Positions 10,556 to 21,117 of a DNA stretch of 64,000 bases are shown here, piece after piece. The notes beneath the pieces were generated by a model. It searched no databases and was not told the DNA's origin. It worked only from the letters and a program-made list of their open reading frames with translations. This stretch comes from Thraustochytrium sp. TN22. Lineage: Eukaryota; Sar; Bigyra; Thraustochytrida; Thraustochytriidae. Every line of letters starts with the position of its first letter. Position 1 is the stretch's first letter. The DNA is taken from contig JABLUY010000016.1 in the NCBI GenBank assembly GCA_013306675.1, positions 210,465 through 274,464 of the forward strand, read 5' to 3'. The position numbers and the translations under genes are program-made.

Positions 10556-12979
10556 TCAGCCAATGAGTGCATCGAGCGCGACCTTCATGTCGTAAATGCC
10601 CTCCTCTGTAAGAGCGGAAAAGACCGTCGAGGAGGCACCCGTAATGGCGGCCAGATCGCTGAGGTGCGAGGAACCCGTGGAAACCGTGGCAGCAAAGACG
10701 TGGACGTTGGCACTGTAGGTGGAGGCGGCGTTGGCCACAATGTTCTCGAGCTTGTTCTTGGACTTGGTCTTATCGTCGAGCGTGGAAGTGCCGTGCGTGA
10801 GGAGGAGAACGACAACCTCGCGCGCGTACGAGTCGCCGAAGATCTCGGACTGCGCCGTCTGGAGAGTCGGGAGGTAGCACTGCTTGGAGCCCTGGGCGCC
10901 GTACTCGCGACCCCTGCGGATGAGCTTCCTGGAGGAGCGCGTGGTGTCCTTCCAGAAGCTATCGCCTCCACGCGCGTCGGAGACGGCGCAGGATGAGGAG
11001 GCCAGGCCGACGCGGAAGGAGGCAGCCTTGTCCATAATGAACTTGCGCACCTTGTTGGCGAAGTTGAAGAGCTGGTCCTGGCACGACTGGCCGGTGAGCG
11101 CCGCGGCGCAGAGCGTTTCCTGGGCGGCGGAGATGACGGAGCGGTCGTAGGCGAGGAAGAGATCCACCGAGGCCAGACTACGCTCGCCGTCGTCAACGAT
11201 GGGCTCGCGGTAAGCGGTGGGCGGCGGCGTGGAGTAGGCCGTGGTAGTGCAGAGCGAGGCGTCGAGCTCCTCAAGCACGGTGTCCACGTCGGCCCAGGTG
11301 GAGGCAGTGAAGATGTTCTCGGCGAAGCTGTCCTCGTCGTTGGTGGAGACGACCTTGGAATCATCGTAGGTGAGGCACTCCACCTCACTCGGGTCGGCGG
11401 TGGTCACGTCGAAGCCAGCGGAGCACCACTCCGTGTCGTCGTCCCAGAGGCAGGCTCGGTTCGTGGCGCGCTCAACGCAGCACGAGCTGCCTTCGAGAGC
11501 GCCGGTGAAGAAGTCTTCCATGGAGCTGCGGCCGTCAACGTTGGGCACGCCGACGAGCGCGATGCGCACGCCATCGCCACGCAGCAGCGCGGCGCGCTGG
11601 GGCACGATGTTGGTGATGTAGTCGCAGCGCGTGCGACTCGTGTACGGGCTCTTGGAGCGCCACTCCCAGACGCCGTCGCCGTAGTTCTGGAAGGGCGTGC
11701 CGTCGGTGACGACAATGACAACCTTGTCCTGGCCCTCCTGGTAGTTGGCCTGCATGTGTGCGCGCACCATATCAAAGGCCTCGGCGAGGTCGGTGCAGCA
11801 CTCGAGCGAGGAGGAGGCGACGTCGGCGTCGACGGCAGACTCGAAGGCGGCCTGCGAGGCGAAGGTCTGCAGCGGGATGCGAACCGCCGTGTTGGCCTGG
11901 CTGCCAAAGGTGGCGACGCCGATGCGCGAGGTGCCCCCGAAGCCGACGCTGCTGCCGACGCCCTTGACAATGGCCATCATCTCGTCCTGGAAGCGCGAGA
12001 GCTCCATGGACTCGGAGGTGTCGACGAGCACCATGACGTCGCGCGAGACGTCCTCGCAGCCGGGCGTCCAGGCCTTGCAAATCTTGTCGAGCGAGGCGTC
12101 CACGAGCGGGTCGAGCTCCCAGGTCTCCACGGAGAAGGCGTGGTCCGCAATGGGCGTGGACACGAGCGGCGTGTAGGCCATGGTGCCGCACGAGGTCTGC
12201 GAGGGGCTCACGTCGGTGTTGGTGTAGCAAATCTCGTTGTCCGGGAGCGTGCCCTTGAAGTAGTCGATGTTGACGAGCTTCGCCGGGTCCTTGTGCGGCA
12301 CGCCGATGAAGAAGACGCGCACGCCCATCTCCTTGAGCTTGCGCATCTCCTCCGGCACCAACTCGGTAGCGTACTCGACGCGCTTCTCGTCGCGCTTGTT
12401 CTTGGTGCTCTGCGTCCATACATCGAGCGACATGCCGCGACTGCTGTAGAAGCTCTTGGCGCGCGAGTCGCCCTTGACGCCGTAGTCGCCGCTCAGGTAG
12501 TTGATGTACGGCTGGCCGTCCGTCACGAAGAAGGCAATGTTCTCAAATCCGCTTGCCAGGCTGCTGTCGCTGAACATCTCCTGCGCCAGGATGGCCGCCT
12601 CAGCGTGCGTCGTACAGCACCGCAGCGGCGTCTGACCGCGCACATTCGCGTTGACCGCCGTCTCAAAGGTCTCCGGCGTGAACTCCGTGAACGGGATGCG
12701 CTCCTCGATGTACTGGTTGAAAGTAATCACGCCGGCCTCATACTTGGCGCCGTCCGCCGTGTTGCGGAATCCGCAAAAGGTGGAGATGATGAAGTCCATC
12801 ATGTCCTCGTCGAAGTGCGTCTGCTCAATGCTCAGGCTTCCGTCCAGGATGAACAGGATGCGCCGGTTCGCCGGGTCGCACTCCTGATACTTCGTGCAGT
12901 TGATCACGGCCTCCGCGCCGCGCGGGGCCACCACGGCCGCCAGCGCCAGCGCCAGCCACGTCGTCACCGCACGCATCAT
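10556..12979 (-). CDS. Secreted protein with three von Willebrand factor A domains
   Basis: 807 residues, single exon. Residues 1-24 (MMRAVTTWLALALAAVVAP...) form a signal peptide. VWA 1 starts near residue 42 with MIDAS motif DGSLS and ends with a FVTDGQP strand. VWA 2 starts near residue 312 with DTSES and has VVTDGTPF. VWA 3 starts near residue 590 with DRSVI, which lacks the DxSxS consensus, so metal binding there is doubtful. Many cysteines lie around and between the domains (for example CCTTHAE and CCTDLAE), as expected of an extracellular disulphide-bonded protein. There is no membrane anchor. Likely role is adhesion or cell-surface matrix, inferred from the family only. Confidence 0.85.
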   Translation of the reverse strand: MMRAVTTWLALALAAVVAPRGAEAVINCTKYQECDPANRRILFILDGSLSIEQTHFDEDMMDFIISTFCGFRNTADGAKYEAGVITFNQYIEERIPFTEFTPETFETAVNANVRGQTPLRCCTTHAEAAILAQEMFSDSSLASGFENIAFFVTDGQPYINYLSGDYGVKGDSRAKSFYSSRGMSLDVWTQSTKNKRDEKRVEYATELVPEEMRKLKEMGVRVFFIGVPHKDPAKLVNIDYFKGTLPDNEICYTNTDVSPSQTSCGTMAYTPLVSTPIADHAFSVETWELDPLVDASLDKICKAWTPGCEDVSRDVMVLVDTSESMELSRFQDEMMAIVKGVGSSVGFGGTSRIGVATFGSQANTAVRIPLQTFASQAAFESAVDADVASSSLECCTDLAEAFDMVRAHMQANYQEGQDKVVIVVTDGTPFQNYGDGVWEWRSKSPYTSRTRCDYITNIVPQRAALLRGDGVRIALVGVPNVDGRSSMEDFFTGALEGSSCCVERATNRACLWDDDTEWCSAGFDVTTADPSEVECLTYDDSKVVSTNDEDSFAENIFTASTWADVDTVLEELDASLCTTTAYSTPPPTAYREPIVDDGERSLASVDLFLAYDRSVISAAQETLCAAALTGQSCQDQLFNFANKVRKFIMDKAASFRVGLASSSCAVSDARGGDSFWKDTTRSSRKLIRRGREYGAQGSKQCYLPTLQTAQSEIFGDSYAREVVVLLLTHGTSTLDDKTKSKNKLENIVANAASTYSANVHVFAATVSTGSSHLSDLAAITGASSTVFSALTEEGIYDMKVALDALIG

Positions 12980-14625
12980 TCTAGAATCTATTCTTTCGAG
13001 CTAGAGTCGCTAGCTCCCTACAGCAACTGTGCCGCTGCAATGTTTCTGGTTTGCTTGGCCCATAGCTCGGCAAGCACGCCGTGCGGCCACGGCTCGAGCA
13101 CGCCCTCGCGACGCCGCGGCAGGACCCGCCGCGGCGCCGGCCTCCACTCGGGGCGCCACTGACCCTCCCGCGTCGGCTTTTGTCCATCGCCCGTGCACGA
13201 GACAGAGCGCCAGGGCAGAGTTGGAAGCGAAAGCTAGCAAAGTCCCAACCGCCGTTAACGGTCGCCCCACGCCCCACCCAAAAGCACGCGAACCTACCGA
13301 GCGACCCGGGCCCGGAGCAAGTAAGCAAGGCCTATCTGGCCCTGTCAAGCCTTGAGCGCAGCCGCAGCGCGTCGGACAGCCTGCTTTTTGCGGCCGCGTC
13401 AACTCGAAGTGAGCTGCTAGCTAGAATCAAGCGGGTGAAGAAGTGACTCGCGAGTCGCCGCCGGAGCGCGCAGCAGTGCCGATCTGGGGTGGCCAGCAAC
13501 ATGGCTGCAAGGGACGATCGCGCTGTGGGCTGAACGACAAGCAAGTAAAACAAAGGCATGGCAAGCAAACAAGCGCATGACAACCAAACGCTTGCAGTTA
13601 AGTTAGTGACAACCACGACTCTGGAGGGTCACTACAGAGCGCAGGCTCGTTGACTGCGACTCTTCGTAACTATCCCGCCAAGTTGCGGGCAGATTCGCGG
13701 AATTGTCGTCCAACGAGAGGTACAATTTTGCGATACGTTCCTGCGCTGGCTCGTCAGAAAGCGTCAGCTGGCTCGACAGCGAGCCGCAACTCTTCGTGTC
13801 CCGCAACCAGCGCCTACGTCCCAAGCTCGGAAGCGCTCAATCTTGTGCTTCCATTGCCGAGGTGCCAAGGCAGCTGGCAGCGTCGGCGACTGCACGACTC
13901 GAAGACGGCTGTGCGAGGTGGAGGTCCATATGCACTTTGAACCGGCTGGACGGCGATAGCCTGGAGTGAAAGGGGGAGGCCTGGAGCGAAAAGCTAGTTG
14001 CCTTGGATGCGAATGCGGCAACGGTTGCCCTGGTTGCTACAAGGATTGCAGCGATGTGGCGGCTCAAGCATGGCGCGCTCTCAGCGCACCGCGCGCGCGC
14101 GCGCATGTGGTCATGCAAGGTTGCACAATCGCGCACACCGCCTGAGTTCTGTCAGTCTTGCAAGATCTGTCGTTGGTCGGGTGTTCTTGCAGCCTGCCAG
14201 TGGCAGGCCGGCCTGAGCGGCCGTTCTTGAGGCGCGCCACTGACAATGAGACTCATCTGACTCACCGCGCAATGTTCTCCAGCTCACCCCCAAGCCCAGG
14301 CTGCTCTTGCTCTGTGCACGAGGTCTAGCTAGCTAGTGCACCGCACTTGGCCACATTGCCTTGCTTGCTTCCAGGCTCACTTTGCTTGCTCTCGTGCTCG
14401 CTTGCTTGCTTGCTTTTGCTTCCTTGCTTTCACATGCTTGCTTTTGCTTGCTTGCTTTTGCTTGCCTTTGCTTGCTTTGCTTTTGCTTTCTTTTGCTTGC
14501 TTGCTGGGCCGTGTTGCTTGGCCCTGTTGCTTGCACGTTGTTCTCGTCGTCACACACGCCGCGGTGGTGCTGCAGGACTTCATCAAGTTGCGGGCTTTGC
14601 TGCGCTAAGACTTGCAACCGATGCT
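12980..14625. other. Spacer with CTTGC/CTTTTG-rich pyrimidine tract
   Basis: 1.6 kb between the divergent VWA and WDR83-like genes. No convincing coding frame was found. 14340-14515 is a plus-strand pyrimidine-rich tract built from GCTTGCTT and GCTTTTGCTT words that ends about 110 bp before the WDR83-like ATG. GCTAGC words sit at 13415 and 14327. The spacer probably holds both promoters. Confidence 0.5.
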
Positions 14626-15543
14626 ATGCGCGAGGCGCGGCGCACAGAGCTGCGCGGCGCAGGTCGCGCAGGGGCGACGCTGGCGGCATGCTTCGCCGGC
14701 AAGTACGTGCTGACGGCGGGCGGCGACCGCAGCGTGCGGCTGTGGAATCCGACGCGCGATGAGGGCGAGCGCGAGGTGGCGGTCTTCGAGGGCCCGCACG
14801 GGTACGAGCTGGTGGACGTGGCAGTGAGCGCGGACAGCGACGTGATGGCGTGCTGCGGCGCGGACAAGTGCGGGTTCGTGTGGGACGTGGACGCGCAGAA
14901 GGTGGTGCGGCGGCTGCAGGGCCACCGCGGCGCGCTGACGGCCACGCGGTTCGCGGCGCGCAAGGATAGCCTTGTGCTGACGGGCGGCAAGGACTGCACG
15001 GTGCGCGTCTTCGACCTGCGGTCGCATGACCCGGCCGCCGTCATGACACTGGAGGGCTTCAAGGATAGCGTCACGGCCGTGGGCGCCGCGGCTGAGTCCA
15101 TTCTGGCCACCTCAGCGGACGGCTCTCTGCGCGTGTACGACGTGCGTCAGGCGCGCGTGGCGGTGGACCGCTTTGGCCGCGCACTATCGAGCCTGGATGT
15201 GGACGTGGAGCAGAACTGTGCGCTGGTCGCCTGTCTGGACCCGGGCGTGGTCACCTTTACAGACCTCGGCTCAGGGCGCGTCTTGCAGACATGCCGCGGC
15301 CACGAAAACAAGGAGAATCGTATCCCAGCTCGCCTGTTCCCTCTTGGTCCTGCCACGTACGCTTGTGCAGGCTCCGAGAATGGCGAGCTCTGGCTCTGGG
15401 CCCTTGGAACGGGCCGTGAGGCCCTCCGATTGCAAGTCCAGCGCGGCCCGCTCAGTGCCTTGGCGGTCTCTCGAGCTCATGGCCATGTTCTCACGGCTGC
15501 GTACGATGGCTGCATGCTTGTGCATGAGCTTGTGGCGAGCTGA
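14626..15543 (+). CDS. WDR83/MORG1-like WD40 scaffold protein
   Basis: 305 residues from ATG 14626 (MREARRTELRGAG), close to the usual ~315 of WDR83. The repeats follow the order of MAPK organizer 1: AGGDRSVRLWNP, CCGADKCGFVWDV, LTGGKDCTVRVFD, ATSADGSLRVYDVR, then an RGHENKENRI block equivalent to the GHKNQEYK segment of WDR83, then CAGSENGELWLW and LTAAYDGCM. WDR83 homologues scaffold MAP kinase signalling and are also found with spliceosomes. An upstream non-coding exon is possible. Start choice rests on family length and the pyrimidine-rich tract immediately upstream. Confidence 0.8.
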   Translation: MREARRTELRGAGRAGATLAACFAGKYVLTAGGDRSVRLWNPTRDEGEREVAVFEGPHGYELVDVAVSADSDVMACCGADKCGFVWDVDAQKVVRRLQGHRGALTATRFAARKDSLVLTGGKDCTVRVFDLRSHDPAAVMTLEGFKDSVTAVGAAAESILATSADGSLRVYDVRQARVAVDRFGRALSSLDVDVEQNCALVACLDPGVVTFTDLGSGRVLQTCRGHENKENRIPARLFPLGPATYACAGSENGELWLWALGTGREALRLQVQRGPLSALAVSRAHGHVLTAAYDGCMLVHELVAS

Positions 15544-15922
15544 CCGTAAGATTTCGCGATCGAACGACCTCGCGAGCGGAAAAGCCGAACATGCGAGGGG
15601 GCGTGGTCGATCGCAACCTTGCTGAGACGGGCTCGTCCGCTCGCTCAGAAGCGCAACACGGTTTGCCTTTGACTGTGAGCGCAGATCGAGCAGAGTGACG
15701 GACGATCATCATGGACGGCGATACCCAAGAAACCGTTGTTGAGACTCGGGTGTCCTCCTTCGCACAAAAGCAAACGAAGCACAAACAAGACGTTGAGTCA
15801 AGGTGAAAGTAGAACAGGCGCACAACAGCTTATAATGTACACTCATGCAACTTCGAGGACTGCAAGGCGCAGCACGAGCTCGGTCGCGCTCGCCTTGCAT
15901 ATCATTGCACGGCCATGGTGGT
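15544..15922. other. Convergent 3' spacer (WDR83-like / H2A)
   Basis: 380 bp between two converging stop codons. No gene, clear repeat or canonical histone 3' stem-loop was recognised. Confidence 0.5.
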
Positions 15923-16306
15923 CTACTGGGGCGCGGCCTTCTTCTTGGAGGGCATGAGCACGGCGTGGATGTTGGGGAGGACACCACCGGAGGCGATGGT
16001 GACGTTGCCGAGCAGCTTGTTGAGCTCCTCGTCGTTGCGGACGGCGAGCTGGATGTGGCGCGGGATGATGCGGGCCTTCTTGTTGTCGCGCGCGGCGTTG
16101 CCGGCGAGCTCGAGGATCTCAGCGGCGAGGTACTCGAGCACGGCGGCCATGTAGACCGGAGCGCCGCCACCCACGCGGTTGGCGTAGCCGCCCTTCTTGA
16201 GGTAGCGGGCGATGCGGCCCACGGGGAACTGGAGGCCGGCCTTGGCGGAGCGCGTCGTCGACTTGCCGCCCTTCTTGCCGCGGCCGCCCTTGCCCTTGCC
16301 CGACAT
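15923..16306 (-). CDS. H2A: Histone H2A
   Basis: 127 residues, no intron. [15 protein letters not shown], then [20 protein letters not shown], the [16 protein letters not shown] helix, [14 protein letters not shown] and the acidic-patch segment [12 protein letters not shown]. The docking domain ends [17 protein letters not shown]. It has no SQ[E/D] tail and no H2A.Z-type core, so it is a canonical H2A rather than H2A.X or H2A.Z. It is a core nucleosome component, transcribed divergently from the neighbouring H2B. Confidence 0.97.
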   Translation of the reverse strand: MSGKGKGGRGKKGGKSTTRSAKAGLQFPVGRIARYLKKGGYANRVGGGAPVYMAAVLEYLAAEILELAGNAARDNKKARIIPRHIQLAVRNDEELNKLLGNVTIASGGVLPNIHAVLMPSKKKAAPQ

Positions 16307-16825
16307 TCTGCTGGTGGCTTGCTGGAGCTGACTGGTGCTGCGACTCGCTGTGCTTGTCTGGTCCGGAGCTCGAGTTGCGGTTCTGCTCGCCCGCGCCGCC
16401 GCCCTGCGCCGGCCCGAGCGCCGAGCGGGAGCCCCCGGAGAGCGAGAGCGCCTGAAGGGCGGGCGGTCAGCGTGCTGGTCGGTTGGCCGAGCGCGGCCAG
16501 AACCCGGCGCGCGCCGGGTTTTGTGGTGCGAGCGAACCGGACCGCGCGAGCGCCGGCCCCGAGGCGGGGAGAGCGGGGAAAATCTTCTGGCGGGTGCAGG
16601 TGGCCAAGCAGGGGAAGGGTGGTTCTCGCGTACGAGAATCAAAACCCGGCGCGCGCCGGGTCGCGGGGGAGGCGCAGCGGCGGCAAGGGAGGGAGGGCGG
16701 GCGCGCGGGAAAAACGGGGGAGCGCGCGGCGGGCGGCGGGCGCGCGGCGGAGGCAAACCAGCAACTCGACGAGCGACAGCAGCAGCCGCAGCAGCAGCAG
16801 CAGCAGCACCCGCACCACTAGCAAG
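16307..16825. promoter_or_regulatory. Divergent H2A-H2B promoter with two palindromes
   Basis: 519 bp shared intergenic region. It contains a perfect 20 bp palindrome AACCCGGCGCGCGCCGGGTT at 16501-16520 and its 18 bp core again at 16644-16661, centres 142 bp apart. Just before the second copy, TTCTCG-CGTA-CGAGAA at 16623-16638 is another inverted repeat. These are candidate binding sites for a dimeric regulator that coordinates the pair. A CAG repeat (16780-16810) precedes the H2B start. Confidence 0.7.
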
Positions 16826-17188
16826 ATGGCCGGCAGCAGCAAGGGCGTGAGCAAGAAGGCCGCCAAGAAGGCCACGAAGACGGCTGGCGACAAGTCGAAG
16901 AAGCGCGCGAAGCGCTCGGAGACCTACTCCTCGTACATCTACAAGGTGCTCAAGCAGGTGCACCCGGACACCGGCATCTCCAAGAAGTCCATGAGCATCA
17001 TGAACTCCTTCATCAACGATGTCTTCGAGCGTCTCGCCACCGAGGCTGGCAAGCTCGGCAAGTACAACGACAAGGCCACCCTCTCCTCGCGCGAGGTCCA
17101 GACCGCCGTGCGCCTTGTCCTCCCCGGCGAGCTCGCCAAGCACGCCGTCTCTGAGGGCACCAAGGCGGTGACCAAGTTCACCAGCTAA
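16826..17188 (+). CDS. H2B: Histone H2B
   Basis: 120 residues, no intron. A Lys/Ala-rich tail ([20 protein letters not shown]) is followed by the typical fold: [60 protein letters not shown] and the C-terminal helix [11 protein letters not shown]. The Lys near the C-terminus that is ubiquitinated in H2B is present in the VTKFTS motif. It pairs with the divergent H2A. Confidence 0.97.
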   Translation: MAGSSKGVSKKAAKKATKTAGDKSKKRAKRSETYSSYIYKVLKQVHPDTGISKKSMSIMNSFINDVFERLATEAGKLGKYNDKATLSSREVQTAVRLVLPGELAKHAVSEGTKAVTKFTS

Positions 17189-17194
17189 ACCTGA

Positions 17195-17640
17195 TGACCT
17201 ATTCTCTGCCTGTGTAAATTGCCTTTTCTCCAGAGCATGAACTTGAACTTGCCCTTGTTGGTTGTTGCCAAGCTCACCGGCGACGATGGGACCTGGCCAA
17301 CGAGAGAAAGCGCCGTGCAGCTGGCATGACCGCTGCCAAGCTCACCTGCGACGACGGGACCTGACCAACGGGAGAAGACGTCGAGGCGAGGAGGCTCACT
17401 GGCGTGCACGGAAGACCTATTCTCTGCCCTTTCTTCACAGCATGATCTTCTTCATCTTGTTGGTTGCATGCAGCTGGCATGACCGCTGCCAAGCTCACCT
17501 GCGACGACGGGACCTGGCCAACGAACGAAGGCGTCGAGGCGAGCTGGCTTGGACGCATGGCCTAAAGTGATTCTCTGCCCGTGTAAACTACCCCTCCTCC
17601 AGAGCCTGAACTTGAAGTATTTACCTAGTTGGTTGCATGC
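17195..17640. repeat. Imperfect direct repeats downstream of H2B
   Basis: The word ATTCTCTGCC with flanking CAGAGC(A/C)TGAACTT and GTTGGTTG recurs at ~17200, ~17419 and ~17569. A block starting GCAGCTGGCATGACCGCTGC and continuing through the GACGACGGGACCTG word occurs at 17317 and 17470. Together they are three decaying copies of a ~150-215 bp unit in the 3' flank of H2B. Confidence 0.75.
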
Positions 17641-18757
17641 ACCGTCAAGCTTGCTCCATGGACCATGCTGCTCTCCCGCAAGGACTGACAGGAACTCTGT
17701 GGCCGACGAGAGGAGGCGACTCGGAGGGAAGGTGAGGCCTCTTCCCTCCCCTCACTGGCTTGCATGCATGTGTGAGCAGAGCTCAAGCACACAGTGTTGA
17801 AACCGGTTTCCCCGCGATGCCAATGACATCTCGGGGTACTGCTCGATCTTGGCAACATCTTTGATCTCGGCAACATCTTTGCTGGCCGGGTACCCGGCTA
17901 TGCCTACTAGATGGCTGTCTGAGATAGCTCGCTCGCGCTGCAGGGGGCTCGCTCGCTCTAGATGGTTCAGGCTGATAATCGCTCACTGTCAGCCCTTGCG
18001 AAAACCCAGTTCGCGACTCGCACGCTTGCGTTTGCCTTTGCCATTCTCACGCTCTTGCGCTTGCTCCTGGCCGCCCATTGCACTGATCGCGCCATTCTCT
18101 CGGACAGTACTACGCCGTTGCGATCCTCGCCCTTGCCTGGTGCCACTTGTTGTCGTGGACGGCTGACCGCCTGGAGCTACAGCCCGCGGCTTCAGGCAAG
18201 GTAGCCCGGTCAAGAGCGAGCTCCTCCATGCCACGGCCCGGGCTCAGACGTCAACGTGTGCCATGCCATGCCTGAGACACTTCTGCGAGACAGCCCGGCT
18301 CGCGGACAGCACTTACGAGCCTCGCCATGCGGCCGCTGTGTTTCTGGTGTGATTAGGGATCGCGATTCGCGGGCAGCGAGCGGGATGGCGAAATTTCTCT
18401 CGCCCGGACCATGCAGTGGTCGCTGGTCCTAACCGCGCGTGTGGTGTGCGTGTAGTGTGCGACGCTGTGCGTCAAGGCTTGGGCACGGGCTTGGGCATGG
18501 GCCTGCAGTGGGGCGACGCCGTTCGCTGGGCTTGTCGTCGGCGGCGACGTTCATCGCGTTAGGGCTGTCGCGGCAGGTGTGCGTAGTACCGATGCAGCAC
18601 GATGGTCTCCCCGTGTGCGACACGGCACGGACGAGGATGCTGACGTCAGCAGCACAGCAAAGAAGGGAAACTAACTTAGAAGAAAAACAAGGCGGGTGCG
18701 AACGACCGGCCTCGGGGGGGCAAACTATTCGATCGAGCATGGTCATGGTCATGAACT
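17641..18757. other. Spacer, nothing recognised
   Basis: 1.1 kb between H2B and the SET-domain gene. Short open frames only, none with a recognisable domain or splice support. Confidence 0.45.
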
Positions 18758-19405
18758 TCAAGCGCTGGCCTCCTTGGCCTCGAGAATCTCGGATGTAGCG
18801 GCGAAGTACTCGGCGTCGTCACAGGCGTCGAGGTCGGCGAGGTGCTCGGCGGCTTCGGCAGCGCCGCGGGCGCGCACAAAGGGGCTGACCTCCTTGAGAA
18901 TGGCGGTCCGGTCGGCCAGCGAGAGGTGCTTGAAGCCCTGCACGAAGCGGGCATGGCCAGCGGCCTTGCAGGTCGGGCACTGGCAGGGGAAGGGGGAGTT
19001 CATGTCCCACTCGGTGGTGTTGTAGTTGAAGAAGAGGTCCTCGCCGGCGGCCACGGGCTTGGTGACGACGAAGGAGGCGGACTTGCGGTCCTCGTCCACG
19101 ACGATGCGCGTGTTGGTGTCGGCGCAGGCGTGGCTGATGAACTCTGCGCCGCGCGTGGGCGCCACATGGATGGTCTCGTCGAACTGCACCGTGTGCATGG
19201 TGGGCCTGCCCTGCACGGGCTGCTCGAAGACGTTGATGATGGTGCCTGGCGTGAGTGCCACCTTGGCGACGGCCTTGCGCCCGATCGTCTTGGTCGGCAC
19301 CAGCTCCAGCGCCTCCTCGGTCGGCAGCATGGTGGACAGCGGCCTGCGCAGTGCGCCCAGCGCCGCGCGCCAGCCCGCGCCCCTCGTCGCCGTCGCGCTC
19401 AGCAT
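18758..19405 (-). CDS. SET-domain protein with post-SET motif
   Basis: 215 residues from ATG 19405. The N-terminus MLSATATRGAGWRAALGALR is Arg/Ala-rich without acids and could be a mitochondrial presequence. The SET fold follows: ISHACADTNTRI stands for the NHSCxPN motif and DLFFNYNTTEWDM for the (E/D)xTxxY-type strand. CQCPTC is a CxCxxC post-SET zinc motif, followed by a helical tail. Such small SET proteins are presumed lysine methyltransferases, and the substrate is unknown. A longer in-frame start at 19678 exists, but the added sequence is composition-biased. Confidence 0.75.
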   Translation of the reverse strand: MLSATATRGAGWRAALGALRRPLSTMLPTEEALELVPTKTIGRKAVAKVALTPGTIINVFEQPVQGRPTMHTVQFDETIHVAPTRGAEFISHACADTNTRIVVDEDRKSASFVVTKPVAAGEDLFFNYNTTEWDMNSPFPCQCPTCKAAGHARFVQGFKHLSLADRTAILKEVSPFVRARGAAEAAEHLADLDACDDAEYFAATSEILEAKEASA

Positions 19406-21117
19406 CCTGCCGCCCGTGCGCTCGTGCCTGCCTCGCCGCGCTGCGTGCCCGTGCCGTCGCTCGCTCGCTGTCAATCGGCTTTGCTCGCGCGGCCGGGGCT
19501 GAGCGGAGCGGCCGCCACGGCCGTGTGCCGCTTCTCGCTTCTGGCAGTCACAGGCAGTGCGGTCTGCCCTCCGCCGGCCGCTCGCGGCGCCGGGCCCGCC
19601 GCACTCAGCCACACCGGTGGAGGCTGTGAAGCCCTGCCAGCGCCAGCACAGAGCAGTGCAGGGCGGCGCGCGCGCCACTCCGCAAACACGCGCGCCAAAT
19701 CGCGGAGACCGCGCCCGGCACCGCCGAAAGCGCGGCCGCGCTCTTTCACTGCCGCTGGCCCGCCGGGCACTGCGCAGGCCGCAGGCGCGGGCATGACTGG
19801 CCGTGGCCGCCGCCGGCGCTGCTGCTCTGGAGCCTCTGGCAGGACGCCTCGGACTCGGAGACGAGCACGGGCCCGGCGCTCGCGCGGAAGCGCGCGGCGA
19901 GCGAGCGCCCCGGCGGACCGGCCGCGGGAGCGGGGAGCCTGGCCGGCAGTGCCTGGCAGCGGCTGAGGGCCTGAGCCTGTCAGCAGTGTCAGGCGGCAGC
20001 GCGGTGGCGGCCGGGCACGGAGCGCCACCTTGGCGGTTATCCGCGAGCTGCAGCTGATTGATTGATCTCCGGGAGCTCAGGCGGAACGGAGCTGAGGAGA
20101 CGCCGCGCGGCCTCGGACTGGGCCCCGGACTGGGAGGACTGACTGCCGGGCAGTGCCGCTGGCGGCTGGCCGGCCGCTCTCCCGGTCAGGCGCTGGCAGG
20201 CTGGGCGCTCGTGGCATCGCATCGCAGGATCGCAGCAGCAAGGCTTGGCAGTGACGGTGGATGGAGAAGAGATCGCGAGTCTCTAGCTAGGCTAGAGCTG
20301 CTCGCTGACTACTCACTGGCACTGTCAGCGTTCTTCCGTCGCGGATCGCGGCCGCGAGGGCCTGCCACAGCTGGTCGTCACGACGGTGTCTCTCCCGGCA
20401 GGTCGGCGCCACTGCAGCTGCAGTGCTGCCAGTGCCACCACTGGCCACTGGGGGCGCAGGCCGCGCAGCGTCTCGGTCGACCTGCCAGGCTGCCACTCCG
20501 AGTCCGAGTCTGGCCGCGCCGCGTCTGAGCCAGGCAGACTGAGGCAGACTCTGGCCGCCACGGCTCCGACGGCAGTGGCGGCGCGGCACGGCACAGTCCG
20601 CTCGCGGGTACTGGTACCACTGCAGTGCAGCACGAGCTCCCCGTCGCTGTGAGACTCTGAGCCCAAGCCCGGGCCTGAGCTGCAGAGCAGCGGCACTGGC
20701 CAAGGCAGGCGCAGCACTGCACGCGCAAGTGCAGCACGCGGCACGCCACCGTGACCGTGACGACGGGCCGCAGGAAGCAGGTCTGCCACAAACGGCGTAT
20801 GACCGTACTAAGTTAACTATGTCTGACGCCGCCCGGCCTCGATGCGACAAGTTGCCAAGCTTCGGACGCCGCGCCGCGCCCGAACGATGACACGGGCGTA
20901 GACAAGGCGCGCCCGCCGCGCCTGCGCTGGCGCAGGGCCAGCGCGAGCAAGCGCCAGCTCCTAGTTGCGGGCGCGGCGGGCCGGCCAAAGCGGACTTGCG
21001 GCGGCCGAGCGCCACTTGTGCGCCGCGCAGGTAACGCAAGTCGCAAGGCCGGCCTTCCGCCTCGTCCGGGCGCGGCGCAATTCAAATCGTGGGCGGCGGC
21101 GGCGCCGCGCGCGCGCG
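19406..21117. other. Spacer rich in TGCCAGTG words
   Basis: 1.7 kb between the divergent SET and Rab genes. No coding frame is supported. Many copies of TGCCAGTG/CACTGGCA-like words occur between 20130 and 20740. It probably contains both promoters. Confidence 0.45.

Noticed and set aside
15923-17143. Histone H2A as the C-terminus of a 406-residue fusion protein
   Set aside because: The extra N-terminus is simply the open, GC-rich promoter and antisense H2B. The canonical [13 protein letters not shown] start at 16306 fits.
15845-17188. H2B as the C-terminus of a 447-residue protein
   Set aside because: Upstream part is antisense H2A plus promoter; the normal start MAGSSKG at 16826 is clear.
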